Assembly: GCA_002722245.1 (NCBI GenBank)
Contig: PBLA01000019.1
Span: 1-64,000 of the forward strand
Direction: 5' to 3'
Source of the DNA: Flavobacteriales bacterium
Lineage (GTDB): Bacteria > Bacteroidota > Bacteroidia > Flavobacteriales_C > GCA-002722245
Length of the DNA: 64,000 nt
In this document: positions 1-7,997 of the stretch, piece by piece
Layout: each line of letters starts with the position of its first letter
Numbering within the stretch: position 1 is the first letter of the stretch
The notes under the pieces: model-generated
What the model saw: the letters and a program-made list of their open reading frames with translations, nothing else
The model's database searches: none
Told to the model about the DNA's origin: nothing
Position numbers and translations under genes: made by a program

Positions 1-134
1 CGACACATCTAATACCGAAAGTTTTGTTAACTTTCTCCTCTAAATATCATTTGTCTGACGCGTCAAAAGTCCAGACTTCAAGCCACCGCTTTACACGAAC
101 ACCATAAAATATTTATACATTCGTGAGATAATTA
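1..134 (+). repeat. Spacer repeat copy 1 (promoter-like block A plus upstream part)
   Basis: This stretch is repeated imperfectly at about 6324-6495, which carries roughly 45 extra bases in the middle. Its 3' part (about 71-134) also recurs at 7915-7975. The shared core reads cataaaatatttata, then ttcgtgagataatta. In this copy the core is flanked by the inverted repeat CACGAA (94-99) / TTCGTG (120-125). All three copies end about 20-35 bases before a plus-strand start codon, and TACATTCG at 115-122 is one base off the Bacteroidota -10 consensus TAnnTTTG. A portable promoter is therefore a reasonable reading, though that is inference. The window edge cuts the left side. Confidence 0.7.
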
Positions 135-159
135 CCTTAAACGTAATAGCCAATAAAAT

Positions 160-738
160 ATGAAGACAGGAATATTAAGCATACTTATTTTAACTCTCTT
201 TGGATTGACCAATGAGAAGACTGATAACTCTAAAGGGTTTGAGTGTTCAATTGTCGCAACTAAATCGACTTACGAAATAGGTGAAACCCCAGAAATAACT
301 GTTGCTATCAAAAATAACTCAGGAAAGGATATATACTTGATAGGGAGTTTAGATGCCTCAGAAAAACAATGGAGAAGTCCTTATTGTTACTTTAATATTG
401 AAAAGCCAAAAAATGACTCCCTTCCAATAACTGGCCGTTGTGGAAATATGAATTCATTAAGGAAAGAAGACTTTAAACTCGTCAAATCAGGCGAGATATT
501 TAATCCTTATCAATCAATTGATGGTTATGGATTCTTTGGCTCTTACGAAATTGGAAGAAAGGAAAATTTTCAAAATCCAGGTAAATACAAGATTACCTTT
601 CACTATTCAACGAAATCAACAAAATTAGATGACTATCTTGGAGACGGTAGTGAGAATACGGAATTAAGAGAACTTTTTAATAAGATGCCAAATATCGAAT
701 TGACTAGTAATACAATAGAAATTGAAATAAAAAAATAA
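160..738 (+). CDS. Small secreted protein of unknown function
   Basis: This 192-residue protein has a hydrophobic N-terminus (about residues 3-17) that could be a signal peptide, so export is likely. The body is predicted to be beta-rich. A stretch near residues 38-55 (YEIGETPEITVAIKNNSGKD) has the look of an immunoglobulin-like or protease-inhibitor-like sandwich, as in BsuPI-type domains, but I do not recognise a specific family. Two cysteines (near 76 and 93) could form a disulfide. It stands alone on the plus strand, 35 bases after spacer repeat copy 1 and 33 bases before the DUF4434 gene. The two genes could share a transcript, although the spacing does not prove it. There is no sorting domain, so it may stay periplasmic. 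Confidence 0.7.
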   Translation: MKTGILSILILTLFGLTNEKTDNSKGFECSIVATKSTYEIGETPEITVAIKNNSGKDIYLIGSLDASEKQWRSPYCYFNIEKPKNDSLPITGRCGNMNSLRKEDFKLVKSGEIFNPYQSIDGYGFFGSYEIGRKENFQNPGKYKITFHYSTKSTKLDDYLGDGSENTELRELFNKMPNIELTSNTIEIEIKK

Positions 739-771
739 AGGCTATAACACGTTTTATACAATAAAAGTGAA

Positions 772-2571
772 ATGAAATACTTCAAAACACTTATTATCCA
801 TACATTATTTATTTGTAATGCTTACTCACAGGTAACTAGTAACATTGATGAATTCACATCAAACTTGGACTACTACAATAGTTTTGGTTCTGGAACAGGA
901 ACAGTTAACACCTCCATTAATCAAACAGAATTTTCTAGTGGAAATAGTAGCTTGAACATTAACTATTCGTTCAATGCTGGAACCAACTCATTTTTCACCC
1001 TACTTAGGAATTATGGTACAACTCAGCAAGACTACTCTTATCTGGTAACAGGTTTCTCAATTGACCATAAGGGAGGTAATGTTAATGATCAAATTAGCAT
1101 TAGAGTTTGGGAAGATATTAATGGAAACGGTACTTTTGATGGCGAAGATGAAGTTTACCAATCTACAAATACAGCAATTGGTACTACCGATTGGACAACT
1201 TCTACTTTTGATTTGAACTCTTTCACCAAAGTAGTAGGTGCTGGAAACGAACAAATTGACTTAAATCGTATTAGAGCTTGGGACATCAAAATTTCAAACA
1301 CAACCTCTTATGCTCACAGCGAAAATGTGCTCGTCGACAATTTCTCATTAGAATCAAGCTATACCCCTCCTACCTCTGGGTCAGCCAAGTTAAACGGTGC
1401 TTTTATTCAACTTTGGAATACCTCAGGATGTAAATGTGGTGAATGGACACAAGCCCAGTGGGATTCAGAGTTTCAAGAAATGAAAGATGCTCAAATAGAT
1501 TATTTGGTAGTACAATACAGTATTTACCACGACTTGAGTTGGTATTCACCTTCCAATATTCCTACAGTCGTTTACAAAATGAATACACTGAACTACATAG
1601 TAGCTGCTGCTGAAAAGGTGAATATGCAAGTGCACTTCGGTCTATATTTCGACGAGACATGGAATAGTTCTGATAAGGCATCAGCAAATACTTATTCAAA
1701 TATTTTATCCAAACATAAATTAGTTATCGATGAGTTGTGGGACTTGTTTGGAACGAGCTCTGCTTTTGGTGGTTGGTATATTCCTCAAGAACTAAATGAC
1801 TTGGAATGGCAGGACGATCCTGAAAAGTCATTACTTTTTCAGTGGGTCAAAGACGTAACTGACTACATTGAAACCAAATCGACTACAAAGCCAGTTATGA
1901 TCGCTCCTTTTTTCAACTTGTGGCAACCTGCTGATAAATTAGAAGCATGGTATAATGAACTGCTACAAACTGCACCAAATCTAGACCGAGTTTACCCTCA
2001 AGATGGTGTCGGAATCACACTTAAAAACCCTGAATACCATATTCCTTTATATTACTCAGCAATCAAGAGAGCTTGTGACAATAATGGAAGAACATTTGGT
2101 GCTACCATAGAGACCTTCCACCAAACTAGTGGTTGGCCTGTAAATAATGAAAGTTTTGCCGCATCCTCTACGGACATTGAAACTTTAAAAAAACAACTTT
2201 GGAATGCTGGAGAGCAACAGCCTTACGAAATGATTCAATTTGCATGGTCTTACATGCAGCCTAACCTCAATGGGGCATCAACTCAGCTATATAACGACTA
2301 TTCTAATTATATTGAAGTTATTACATCATTCAAAAATGTAGATTTAGTGGGTAGCAACTCCATTTCGGTTTACCCGAATCCAACAACTGGGAAATTATTA
2401 ATAAACTCTAAATACACGTTTAGGCAAATTCGAATTTACAACATTAATGGACTCCTTTTATTAAGTAGTGAATTGAAACAAGTTGATCTTAATTCGCTAA
2501 AAAGCGGTATATATCTATTAGAAATCGAATTGGATGATATTGTCATCAATAAGAGAATCGTTAAGAAATAA
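772..2571 (+). CDS. DUF4434 glycoside-hydrolase-like protein with T9SS type A sorting domain
   Basis: This 599-residue secreted protein has a signal peptide at residues 1-19. Residues 20-195 form a beta-sandwich that resembles a carbohydrate-binding jelly roll (repeated DNFSLES-type strands). Residues 205-520 form a TIM-barrel-like region of the DUF4434 type, with the opening LNGAFIQLW, then WTQAQWDSEFQEMK, HFGLYFDETW and GWYIPQEL. Residues 525-599 form a T9SS type A sorting domain (SVYPNPTTGKL to IVKK). DUF4434 proteins resemble glycoside hydrolases; the acidic residues in FDETW and PQELND could be catalytic, but that is inferred. The protein should be exported across the outer membrane by T9SS and attached to the surface or released. 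The substrate is unknown and is most likely a polysaccharide. Confidence 0.8.
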   Translation: MKYFKTLIIHTLFICNAYSQVTSNIDEFTSNLDYYNSFGSGTGTVNTSINQTEFSSGNSSLNINYSFNAGTNSFFTLLRNYGTTQQDYSYLVTGFSIDHKGGNVNDQISIRVWEDINGNGTFDGEDEVYQSTNTAIGTTDWTTSTFDLNSFTKVVGAGNEQIDLNRIRAWDIKISNTTSYAHSENVLVDNFSLESSYTPPTSGSAKLNGAFIQLWNTSGCKCGEWTQAQWDSEFQEMKDAQIDYLVVQYSIYHDLSWYSPSNIPTVVYKMNTLNYIVAAAEKVNMQVHFGLYFDETWNSSDKASANTYSNILSKHKLVIDELWDLFGTSSAFGGWYIPQELNDLEWQDDPEKSLLFQWVKDVTDYIETKSTTKPVMIAPFFNLWQPADKLEAWYNELLQTAPNLDRVYPQDGVGITLKNPEYHIPLYYSAIKRACDNNGRTFGATIETFHQTSGWPVNNESFAASSTDIETLKKQLWNAGEQQPYEMIQFAWSYMQPNLNGASTQLYNDYSNYIEVITSFKNVDLVGSNSISVYPNPTTGKLLINSKYTFRQIRIYNINGLLLLSSELKQVDLNSLKSGIYLLEIELDDIVINKRIVKK

Positions 2572-2713
2572 ACTGTATACAACACTATGTAAAAAACAAT
2601 AGCTGGGATAGTGGTAAAACTGTAGCTACTCCTCTCCTAGTTAAGTACGCCAATCCTTTGGATTGACTCGCAAGCAGGAATAAATTTGCAAGCTAATCCA
2701 AACGATTGGCTAA
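2572..2713 (+). repeat. Spacer with long imperfect hairpin
   Basis: The spacer after the DUF4434 gene contains an inverted repeat: gccaatcctttggattg at 2649-2665 pairs with ctaatccaaacgattggc at 2693-2710, with a loop of about 27 bases that itself carries cgcaagc/gcaagct. The start of the spacer (tacaacactatgt...agctggga) reads like intergenic repeats that I have seen in other Bacteroidota genomes. The hairpin could be a terminator or a cassette-boundary structure. It is not followed by a T run, which argues against a simple intrinsic terminator. Confidence 0.5.
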
Positions 2714-2953
2714 GTGGTCATAAGACAATATATTGTTTCAAAAACCGCTACAATTTTTACATTTAACGTTATAAGGAATAAATCATCCATACTTGTGAAA
2801 CTTGTTGAATTCAATAAAAATCTGAAATTTCAAACTCCTTTTATAAAATACATCAAGGAATGGAAAAACGAAATTCCAGCCCCTGGTGAAGACTATTACA
2901 AAATGTACTCAATGTTTCTTGAAAACTACGAGGAATCAATTACTAAAAAATAA
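2714..2953 (+). pseudogene. Short ORF, probable gene remnant
   Basis: This 79-codon ORF starts with GTG and matches no family that I recognise. Its first 26 codons lie in spacer-like sequence. The last six residues (ESITKK) and about 45 bases beyond the stop are nearly the same as the end of the SRPBCC gene at 9282-10238 and its downstream sequence. The rest of the ORF does not match that gene. The pattern fits a recombination junction that joined a foreign or decayed 5' part to a shared 3' end. It could also be a real small gene starting at the internal GTG near 2794. I lean to a remnant. Confidence 0.35.
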
Positions 2954-3000
2954 AAAGCCACTAATACATGAAGTGTTCTATTTAAAAGAAATATTTAAAG
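2947..3000 (+). repeat. Spacer repeat block C, copy 1
   Basis: About 50 bases here match 10229-10282 with few differences (for example taaaaagccactaatacatg against taaaaagcaactaactcatt, then tttaaaagaaa in both). This copy overlaps the last codons of the minus-strand protease-like gene that ends at 2978. The same block follows two otherwise unrelated plus-strand reading frames, both ending in ESITKK. Confidence 0.6.
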
Positions 3001-4570
3001 CCTTCACTACATCACTGATAGGAAAACCAAAACCTATTCCTTCCACTCCTGTCTCGACATATTTTGTGTTCAATAAACCAATTACCTCGCCATCTGCATT
3101 GAGCATTGGCCCGCCATTACTGGAGTAATTAACACTCGCATCAGTTTGAAAAACTTTTAAACCTAAAGAAGTTGACCTAAATCCAGAAATTATCCCCTCA
3201 GAAAGGGTAGTATTGTTTTCAAGTCCACCACTTGATGACACACAATAAACGATTTGAGCTAAATCTACACTCTTATCTAACAAATTTTGTAAAGCTTTTG
3301 TGTTTTTTGAATTTATCTTTATCAGCGATACATTATAACCTTTATGAGACCTTATTATTTCAAATGGATACTCTTTTCCATTTCGCAAAACAACTGTTTG
3401 CTTTCCTGTATCATTAATAGAACAAAAACTTGTCAGTATATAACCATCATTGCTAATCAAATATCCACTTTTTTGCTCTCCTTTAGAGTTAATAGAAACA
3501 ATAGCATCTATACTATTAGCTATAGTTCCTCCAAAAGTTTGAGGTTTATCAATAATAAGTTCGCTTGACATATTTTCACTTTCATCTACTTCTTTAATCT
3601 TTAGTAGACTATTCATCTTATCACTCCTCAAAAGTTTAGAAAGTCCTTTTTGCACTATTTCATTTGTCAGCTCTTCCCAAAACGTTGTATCTATACCTTG
3701 ATATGCTAGTACGTTATCATTTGTATTATCAATGATATATTTTAATCGTCCATCATAATACTTATTATCACTGTATTGACCAGATACTACATTTGTTTCT
3801 ATGACTTCTAAAGGCACATCATAAAAATCAGTGATATTCCATTTGAGATTCGCAATTACTTGATAGTATGTATAGGGTGATCTTCTTTTTCCCTGGTGAA
3901 TTGTATTTAGAACAACATCTTTCATCTCCAATTCTAGTTTAAGAGAATTCTCATAGGAATAAGTAAGTCCTATGTTGTTGGTAGCCATATATTTTTTTGA
4001 TAAAAGAGTATTTTTAGTGAATTCCACGACATCTAAATATTTTATTTTGGATGAAATTGAATGCGTTTTCTTAGCAAGACGACTATCTGTTAAACCCGTT
4101 GAATTATATACTTTACAAGAATACGTAAAGGCTCTCATAAATTCAGGAATTACAACTTTTGTTAAGTTTATAAATTTATTTTGATCACCTTTAAGAGGCA
4201 CTTCTAAAACATTTTCTTTAAGATTTATCTCCTCAGGATACTTGTATAATTTCCCAGTGGATAAATCAGTAAGAATACCAACTGCAGATAAAGGTATATC
4301 TAAGAATACTAATTTAGAAAAGCTATTGGGTATAACAACATATTGTTCATCAATACAGCCCTTCTGTTTTAAAGTAAGAAGCTTTTTTTGTGAATTCCTT
4401 TTAAAATTAACCTCATTAACATTTCCTAAAACAACACTATCAAGTACAACATCAGCACTGTGATTTTTATTATTTAACTCTAAAATATGATTATTGGGTG
4501 TTAAAATAGTTGCACAACTTGTTAATGCTAAAACAATAGAAATAAAAAATAATCTAATTAAAATCTGCAT
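2978..4570 (-). CDS. Degenerate trypsin-like (pseudoprotease) lipoprotein
   Basis: This 530-residue protein has an N-terminal lipoprotein signal (LALTSC, cysteine near residue 19), so it is probably anchored in a periplasm-facing membrane. Residues 20-340 form a long unrecognised region. Residues 350-530 form a trypsin-fold domain of the HtrA/S1C type. Aligned with the neighbouring gene product, all three catalytic residues are replaced: His in TNYHVI becomes Cys (TSFCSI, about 383), Asp in HDLALLK becomes Asn (YNVSLIK, about 413) and Ser in GNSGGP becomes Asn (SSNGGP, about 485). The fold-defining residues stay. It should therefore be inactive and may bind, inhibit or scaffold. Its ATG follows directly on the stop of the active paralogue (TAAATG), so the two are probably translationally coupled. 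No frameshift or stop breaks it. Confidence 0.85.
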   Translation of the reverse strand: MQILIRLFFISIVLALTSCATILTPNNHILELNNKNHSADVVLDSVVLGNVNEVNFKRNSQKKLLTLKQKGCIDEQYVVIPNSFSKLVFLDIPLSAVGILTDLSTGKLYKYPEEINLKENVLEVPLKGDQNKFINLTKVVIPEFMRAFTYSCKVYNSTGLTDSRLAKKTHSISSKIKYLDVVEFTKNTLLSKKYMATNNIGLTYSYENSLKLELEMKDVVLNTIHQGKRRSPYTYYQVIANLKWNITDFYDVPLEVIETNVVSGQYSDNKYYDGRLKYIIDNTNDNVLAYQGIDTTFWEELTNEIVQKGLSKLLRSDKMNSLLKIKEVDESENMSSELIIDKPQTFGGTIANSIDAIVSINSKGEQKSGYLISNDGYILTSFCSINDTGKQTVVLRNGKEYPFEIIRSHKGYNVSLIKINSKNTKALQNLLDKSVDLAQIVYCVSSSGGLENNTTLSEGIISGFRSTSLGLKVFQTDASVNYSSNGGPMLNADGEVIGLLNTKYVETGVEGIGFGFPISDVVKALNISFK

Positions 4571-6115
4571 TTATAGAAACTTAAGATTAAAGACTTCAAT
4601 TGCTTTTGTAATTGGTATACAAAAAGACAAACCTTCTACTCCAAAACCAACTAATTTTGAAGTTACTACTCCAAGTACCTTTCCTTTTTTTGTAACTAAA
4701 GGTCCTCCACTATTTCCAGGACTAATACTTGCGTCTGTTTGTATGAGCTCGTAATTTTGAAATTTTCTGTAACCAGAAACTATTCCCCGACTAATTGTTT
4801 GTCCAAGGTTTTCAGCAGTAGGTGTTCCAATACAATAAATACTTTCGGATATAACTGGTTTTTCAAGTTCAGTAAAATCAAAAGGTACAAGATTATGTTT
4901 ATTCATTTTAAGAAGAGCTAGATCATGGATTTTACTTACCCTAACCACTTTAAAGGGAATAATTTCTCCATCATTCAAAAAAAGTTCTCCACCTGTCATG
5001 GAATTTGCAATTACATGATAATTTGTGATTACGTAACCATCTTCACTAATTACAAATCCACTCCCATGTCCATCCACTGATTTAACAGTTACACAAGCCT
5101 CGACTGCATTGGTCAAAGATTTAACTTTTTTGAATGATGAAATCATTTGTAATTCACTAAATTCCTCGGACTTTACTTGAGCAGTATCATATTTCAAAAA
5201 TTCCTGAGTTGATTTTAAATAAATAAATTTTGAAAAATTACGTTCGATTACATTTTCAACCGCATTATCAAACTCCAAATAACTCATGGTTGGGTCCTTT
5301 GAAGCAAATTGATTTGATTTAACATATATTACATCAGTTGAAATTGGCTTTTCATAAAAATCAAGCACTTCCCATTTTATACCTATCTCCAACTGAAAAA
5401 GATAGTCTCGCCGATACTTAAACCTATTCAATCGGAGCTTAAAAATAGTTGAATTAATGGATATATTTTTGGAGTAAGACTCTCCTAAAACTTTATTACT
5501 ATTATCAAGGTATTTATTTTTTAATAAAATCTTATTTAATGAACTTGAGTATTTAGTATTAGCTAAACTTATACCTTTATCAGCCTCTATTTTCTGGACG
5601 TAGCTATATTTATCAAAGCCATAAAAGAAACCTTTAAACCGATTAAAGCTAAACAAGATTAGACTATCTTTTGGCAAATTGACTTCTACATTATTTAAAA
5701 AAATACTCTTATCATTAATTCCTTTTTTCTGAATCCTAGGTATATTATTGGATAACGGTAAAGAATCTATGTAATTGAATGCCTTTCCTGTTCCATAGAG
5801 ATCTATTAATGGTGGTATTGCGTAAAAATATCCAAAAGGAACCCATGAAACAACATACCAAGGATTAGTAACATCTTGAATAACCATGTACTTTTCGTCC
5901 ATGTTTTCATCATTTCTAATCTCAATTTGCTTAATCTTACCATCTCTTTTTAAAGTTAATTTGTTGCCTTCAACACTTGTTTGATTTCCATCAATATAAA
6001 CTTTAGAATTCTTTTCAATATTAACTGTAACTTCTTGAGTGGATGAGGTAAAAAGTGAGGCACAGCTTGAGAATAAAAACATAGCCAATATGCAAATAAA
6101 TACAATACTTTTCAT
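4571..6115 (-). CDS. Trypsin-like serine protease lipoprotein, intact triad
   Basis: This 514-residue protein has a lipoprotein signal peptide (FLFSSC, cysteine near 18). Residues 20-330 form an uncharacterised N-terminal region shared in layout with the downstream paralogue, including a PEGA-like start with KVYIDGNQT. Residues 335-514 form an HtrA-type trypsin domain with His about 367 in TNYHVI, Asp about 398 in HDLALLK, Ser about 469 in GNSGGPL, and GSGFVISEDGYVITN before the His. No PDZ domain follows; the protein ends just after the protease domain, unlike DegP or DegS. It is probably a membrane-tethered periplasmic protease. It is the first gene of a two-gene operon with the pseudoprotease, and a TATCTTTG -10 element lies 18 bases upstream of its ATG. 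Confidence 0.88.
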   Translation of the reverse strand: MKSIVFICILAMFLFSSCASLFTSSTQEVTVNIEKNSKVYIDGNQTSVEGNKLTLKRDGKIKQIEIRNDENMDEKYMVIQDVTNPWYVVSWVPFGYFYAIPPLIDLYGTGKAFNYIDSLPLSNNIPRIQKKGINDKSIFLNNVEVNLPKDSLILFSFNRFKGFFYGFDKYSYVQKIEADKGISLANTKYSSSLNKILLKNKYLDNSNKVLGESYSKNISINSTIFKLRLNRFKYRRDYLFQLEIGIKWEVLDFYEKPISTDVIYVKSNQFASKDPTMSYLEFDNAVENVIERNFSKFIYLKSTQEFLKYDTAQVKSEEFSELQMISSFKKVKSLTNAVEACVTVKSVDGHGSGFVISEDGYVITNYHVIANSMTGGELFLNDGEIIPFKVVRVSKIHDLALLKMNKHNLVPFDFTELEKPVISESIYCIGTPTAENLGQTISRGIVSGYRKFQNYELIQTDASISPGNSGGPLVTKKGKVLGVVTSKLVGFGVEGLSFCIPITKAIEVFNLKFL

Positions 6116-6132
6116 CTTATTTAATAAAAGTG

Positions 6133-6140
6133 CAAAGATA
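6133..6140 (-). promoter_or_regulatory. Predicted -10 element for protease pair
   Basis: On the minus strand this reads TATCTTTG, a full match to the Bacteroidota -10 consensus TAnnTTTG. It lies 18 bases upstream of the protease ATG. No convincing -33 TTG is found at the ideal distance. Confidence 0.5.
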
Positions 6141-6160
6141 ATTAAAAATAAATTTCAAAA

Positions 6161-6495
6161 CGAACACCAGCACAAGGATAATTAGCTCGACTTATTTTTA
6201 AAATAATCACATGATTTTATTTCATTCTAGGTGTAAATAATAATCTTTATAACTTGCAATCCATTAGCTCACCACAATATATTTTATTTGGTGTTCGTAT
6301 AACAAAGTGAAGTCTCACACTTCCGACACATCCTATACTGAAAGTTTTATTAACTAAATGCTGAAGATATTTTTATATCTTCTCCTCCAAACATCGTTTT
6401 CTAAATATCATTTGTAGGACGCGTCAAAAGCTCAGGCTTCAAACTACCGTTTTACATGAACACAATAAAATATTTATACATTCGTGAGATAATTA
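6161..6495 (+). repeat. Spacer repeat cluster: outer inverted repeat plus block A copy 2
   Basis: The left part is bounded by a perfect 9-bp inverted repeat, CGAACACCA at 6161-6169 and TGGTGTTCG at 6289-6297. Two direct copies of attagctc lie inside it (6181-6188 and 6263-6270). The sequence ataattagctcgactta resembles gtaattagttcgactttt at about 7733-7750. The right part (6324-6495) is a longer copy of the window's first 134 bases and ends in the conserved ttcgtgagataatta, 22 bases before the next ATG. Its interior (6349-6414) recurs at 11121-11184. The geometry recalls a cassette boundary, but no integrase is present. Confidence 0.6.
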
Positions 6496-6516
6496 TATTA
6501 ATCGTTAGCCGTAATT

Positions 6517-7659
6517 ATGAAACTATTAATCATCAATGTTACCCTATTACTAGTCATTCAGCACTTACATGCCCAAGTGAAGTCAATTGAATCTAATCCC
6601 GTGTATAAAATAATTCCAAAATTAAAGGAAGGGAAAAAGGATTCTTTAGGAAAGAAACAAGGAGTATTTTATTCATATAACAAAAATGGAAAAGTTAATT
6701 TTATTAGAACCTATATTAATGACACTCTTAACGGATTCCTTGGCTGTTATAGCCCCAAAGGATACGTTAATAGCGAACAATTCTATAAAAATGGAGAAAG
6801 AGACAGTCTATTTTATGAATATTATAAAGGTAATGTTTTAGAGAAAAAAGGGTATTACAAAAAAGGTCTCAAGCATGGTATATTTATGGAGTTTTATGAA
6901 AATGGAAATCTTAAATATGAAGGATTCTACCAGAATGACACTTTAATTGGAAATGAAGTTTATTACTACAAAAACAGAAAGATTCGAGCGATAGGAAATA
7001 AAAAGAACGGGTTATATAAAGAATACAATTTAGTAGGTGATATCGAAAGTATTTTAACTTATCAAAATGGTGATATTTCCAGATATCAAAAGTTTTATCC
7101 TTACAAACTAAAAAAGTTGAAAAGGGAAAAAATACCATTAAAAATTATCAATAATGATTCTCTGATTATAAATAATACTAATCTTAAAGTTGAAGAATTA
7201 TACTCGAATTACCAATCAAAACAAAGGATTGGTTTTATTCATAGTTTCACGGTATTACATAAGGATAATGAAATATCAATTCACATATCCAAAGAAGGCA
7301 AGGTCGGATTAACATATGTTATTACTAAAGGTGGTATTGAAGAGTGTTATGGGTGTGTAAATTTTGATTCTGATCACATATACAAATCTTATGATTATGG
7401 AGCTTATGTGGAAGGTGACTCAGTTCAAAATATCCAGCATACAGAATACCAAATAATAGTGAAGCAAAAAGGAATGAATTGTCTAGACACTGGAAACAAC
7501 CCTGTAACCATAAAGTCGATTAAAGGTGATATTGATTTTAAAGAACTTAGAAATGTAATCATTTTTAATTATGATTCTGATGATGATAATTTTAATGAAA
7601 CTTACATTATTTCATACGAAAGTTGTGATGGGAAATTTAGAATTTTAAGAGTAAAGTAA
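6517..7659 (+). CDS. MORN-repeat (YwqK-like) secreted protein
   Basis: This 380-residue protein has a signal peptide ending near residue 19 (LHAQ). Residues 45-175 hold about five or six MORN-type repeats (YENGNLKYEGFY, YKNGERDSLFYEYYKG, YYKKGLKHGIFMEFY), the variant often annotated as a toxin-antitoxin YwqK-family antitoxin. Bacteroidota use these repeats in many secreted proteins, and the antitoxin label has no support here. Residues 180-380 form an unrecognised domain with a CYGC pair near 277-280. The gene follows spacer repeat copy 2 directly. No partner gene is coupled to it. A second MORN-type protein lies at 51403-52560 in this window. Confidence 0.75.
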   Translation: MKLLIINVTLLLVIQHLHAQVKSIESNPVYKIIPKLKEGKKDSLGKKQGVFYSYNKNGKVNFIRTYINDTLNGFLGCYSPKGYVNSEQFYKNGERDSLFYEYYKGNVLEKKGYYKKGLKHGIFMEFYENGNLKYEGFYQNDTLIGNEVYYYKNRKIRAIGNKKNGLYKEYNLVGDIESILTYQNGDISRYQKFYPYKLKKLKREKIPLKIINNDSLIINNTNLKVEELYSNYQSKQRIGFIHSFTVLHKDNEISIHISKEGKVGLTYVITKGGIEECYGCVNFDSDHIYKSYDYGAYVEGDSVQNIQHTEYQIIVKQKGMNCLDTGNNPVTIKSIKGDIDFKELRNVIIFNYDSDDDNFNETYIISYESCDGKFRILRVK

Positions 7660-7997
7660 GCTGCTTTTAAATTATTAAAGAAGAAAGAATTTTATTCATA
7701 GAATCAACATACAAACAGGGACTAACACTATGGTAATTAGTTCGACTTTTTTACAAAAAGATCTTATAAACTTCGTTACTTCACTTAGAGGATTCCATTT
7801 TACTGATGCAAAAGATTAGCATTTTGTAATTCGCAAACTCGGTTAGTTTGGCTAATATGCAAAGATGGGTAATCATCTTTTCCTTTTAATATGATCTATA
7901 CCCTCTTAGAAAAAGGCTTCAAGCCACCGCTTTACACAAACAACATAAAATATTTATAAATTCGTGAGATAATTAACGTAAACGTTTCATAGAAGCA
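7660..7997 (+). repeat. Intergenic spacer with blocks B, D and A (copy 3)
   Basis: This 338-base gap has no convincing gene. Three pieces recur elsewhere in the window. About 7721-7760 resembles 6161-6200. The stretch 7804-7841 (tgatgcaaaagattagca) resembles 10291-10327. The stretch 7915-7975 is the third copy of the conserved promoter-like block (cataaaatatttata, ttcgtgagataatta). Confidence 0.6.

Noticed and set aside
2978-4570. Calling the second protease-like gene a pseudogene
   Set aside because: The frame is open over its full length, the lipobox is intact and the fold residues are kept, so an inactive but functional protein fits better.
6517-7659. Toxin-antitoxin antitoxin role for the MORN protein
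   Set aside because: The protein is secreted and has no toxin partner; the family name is a legacy annotation.
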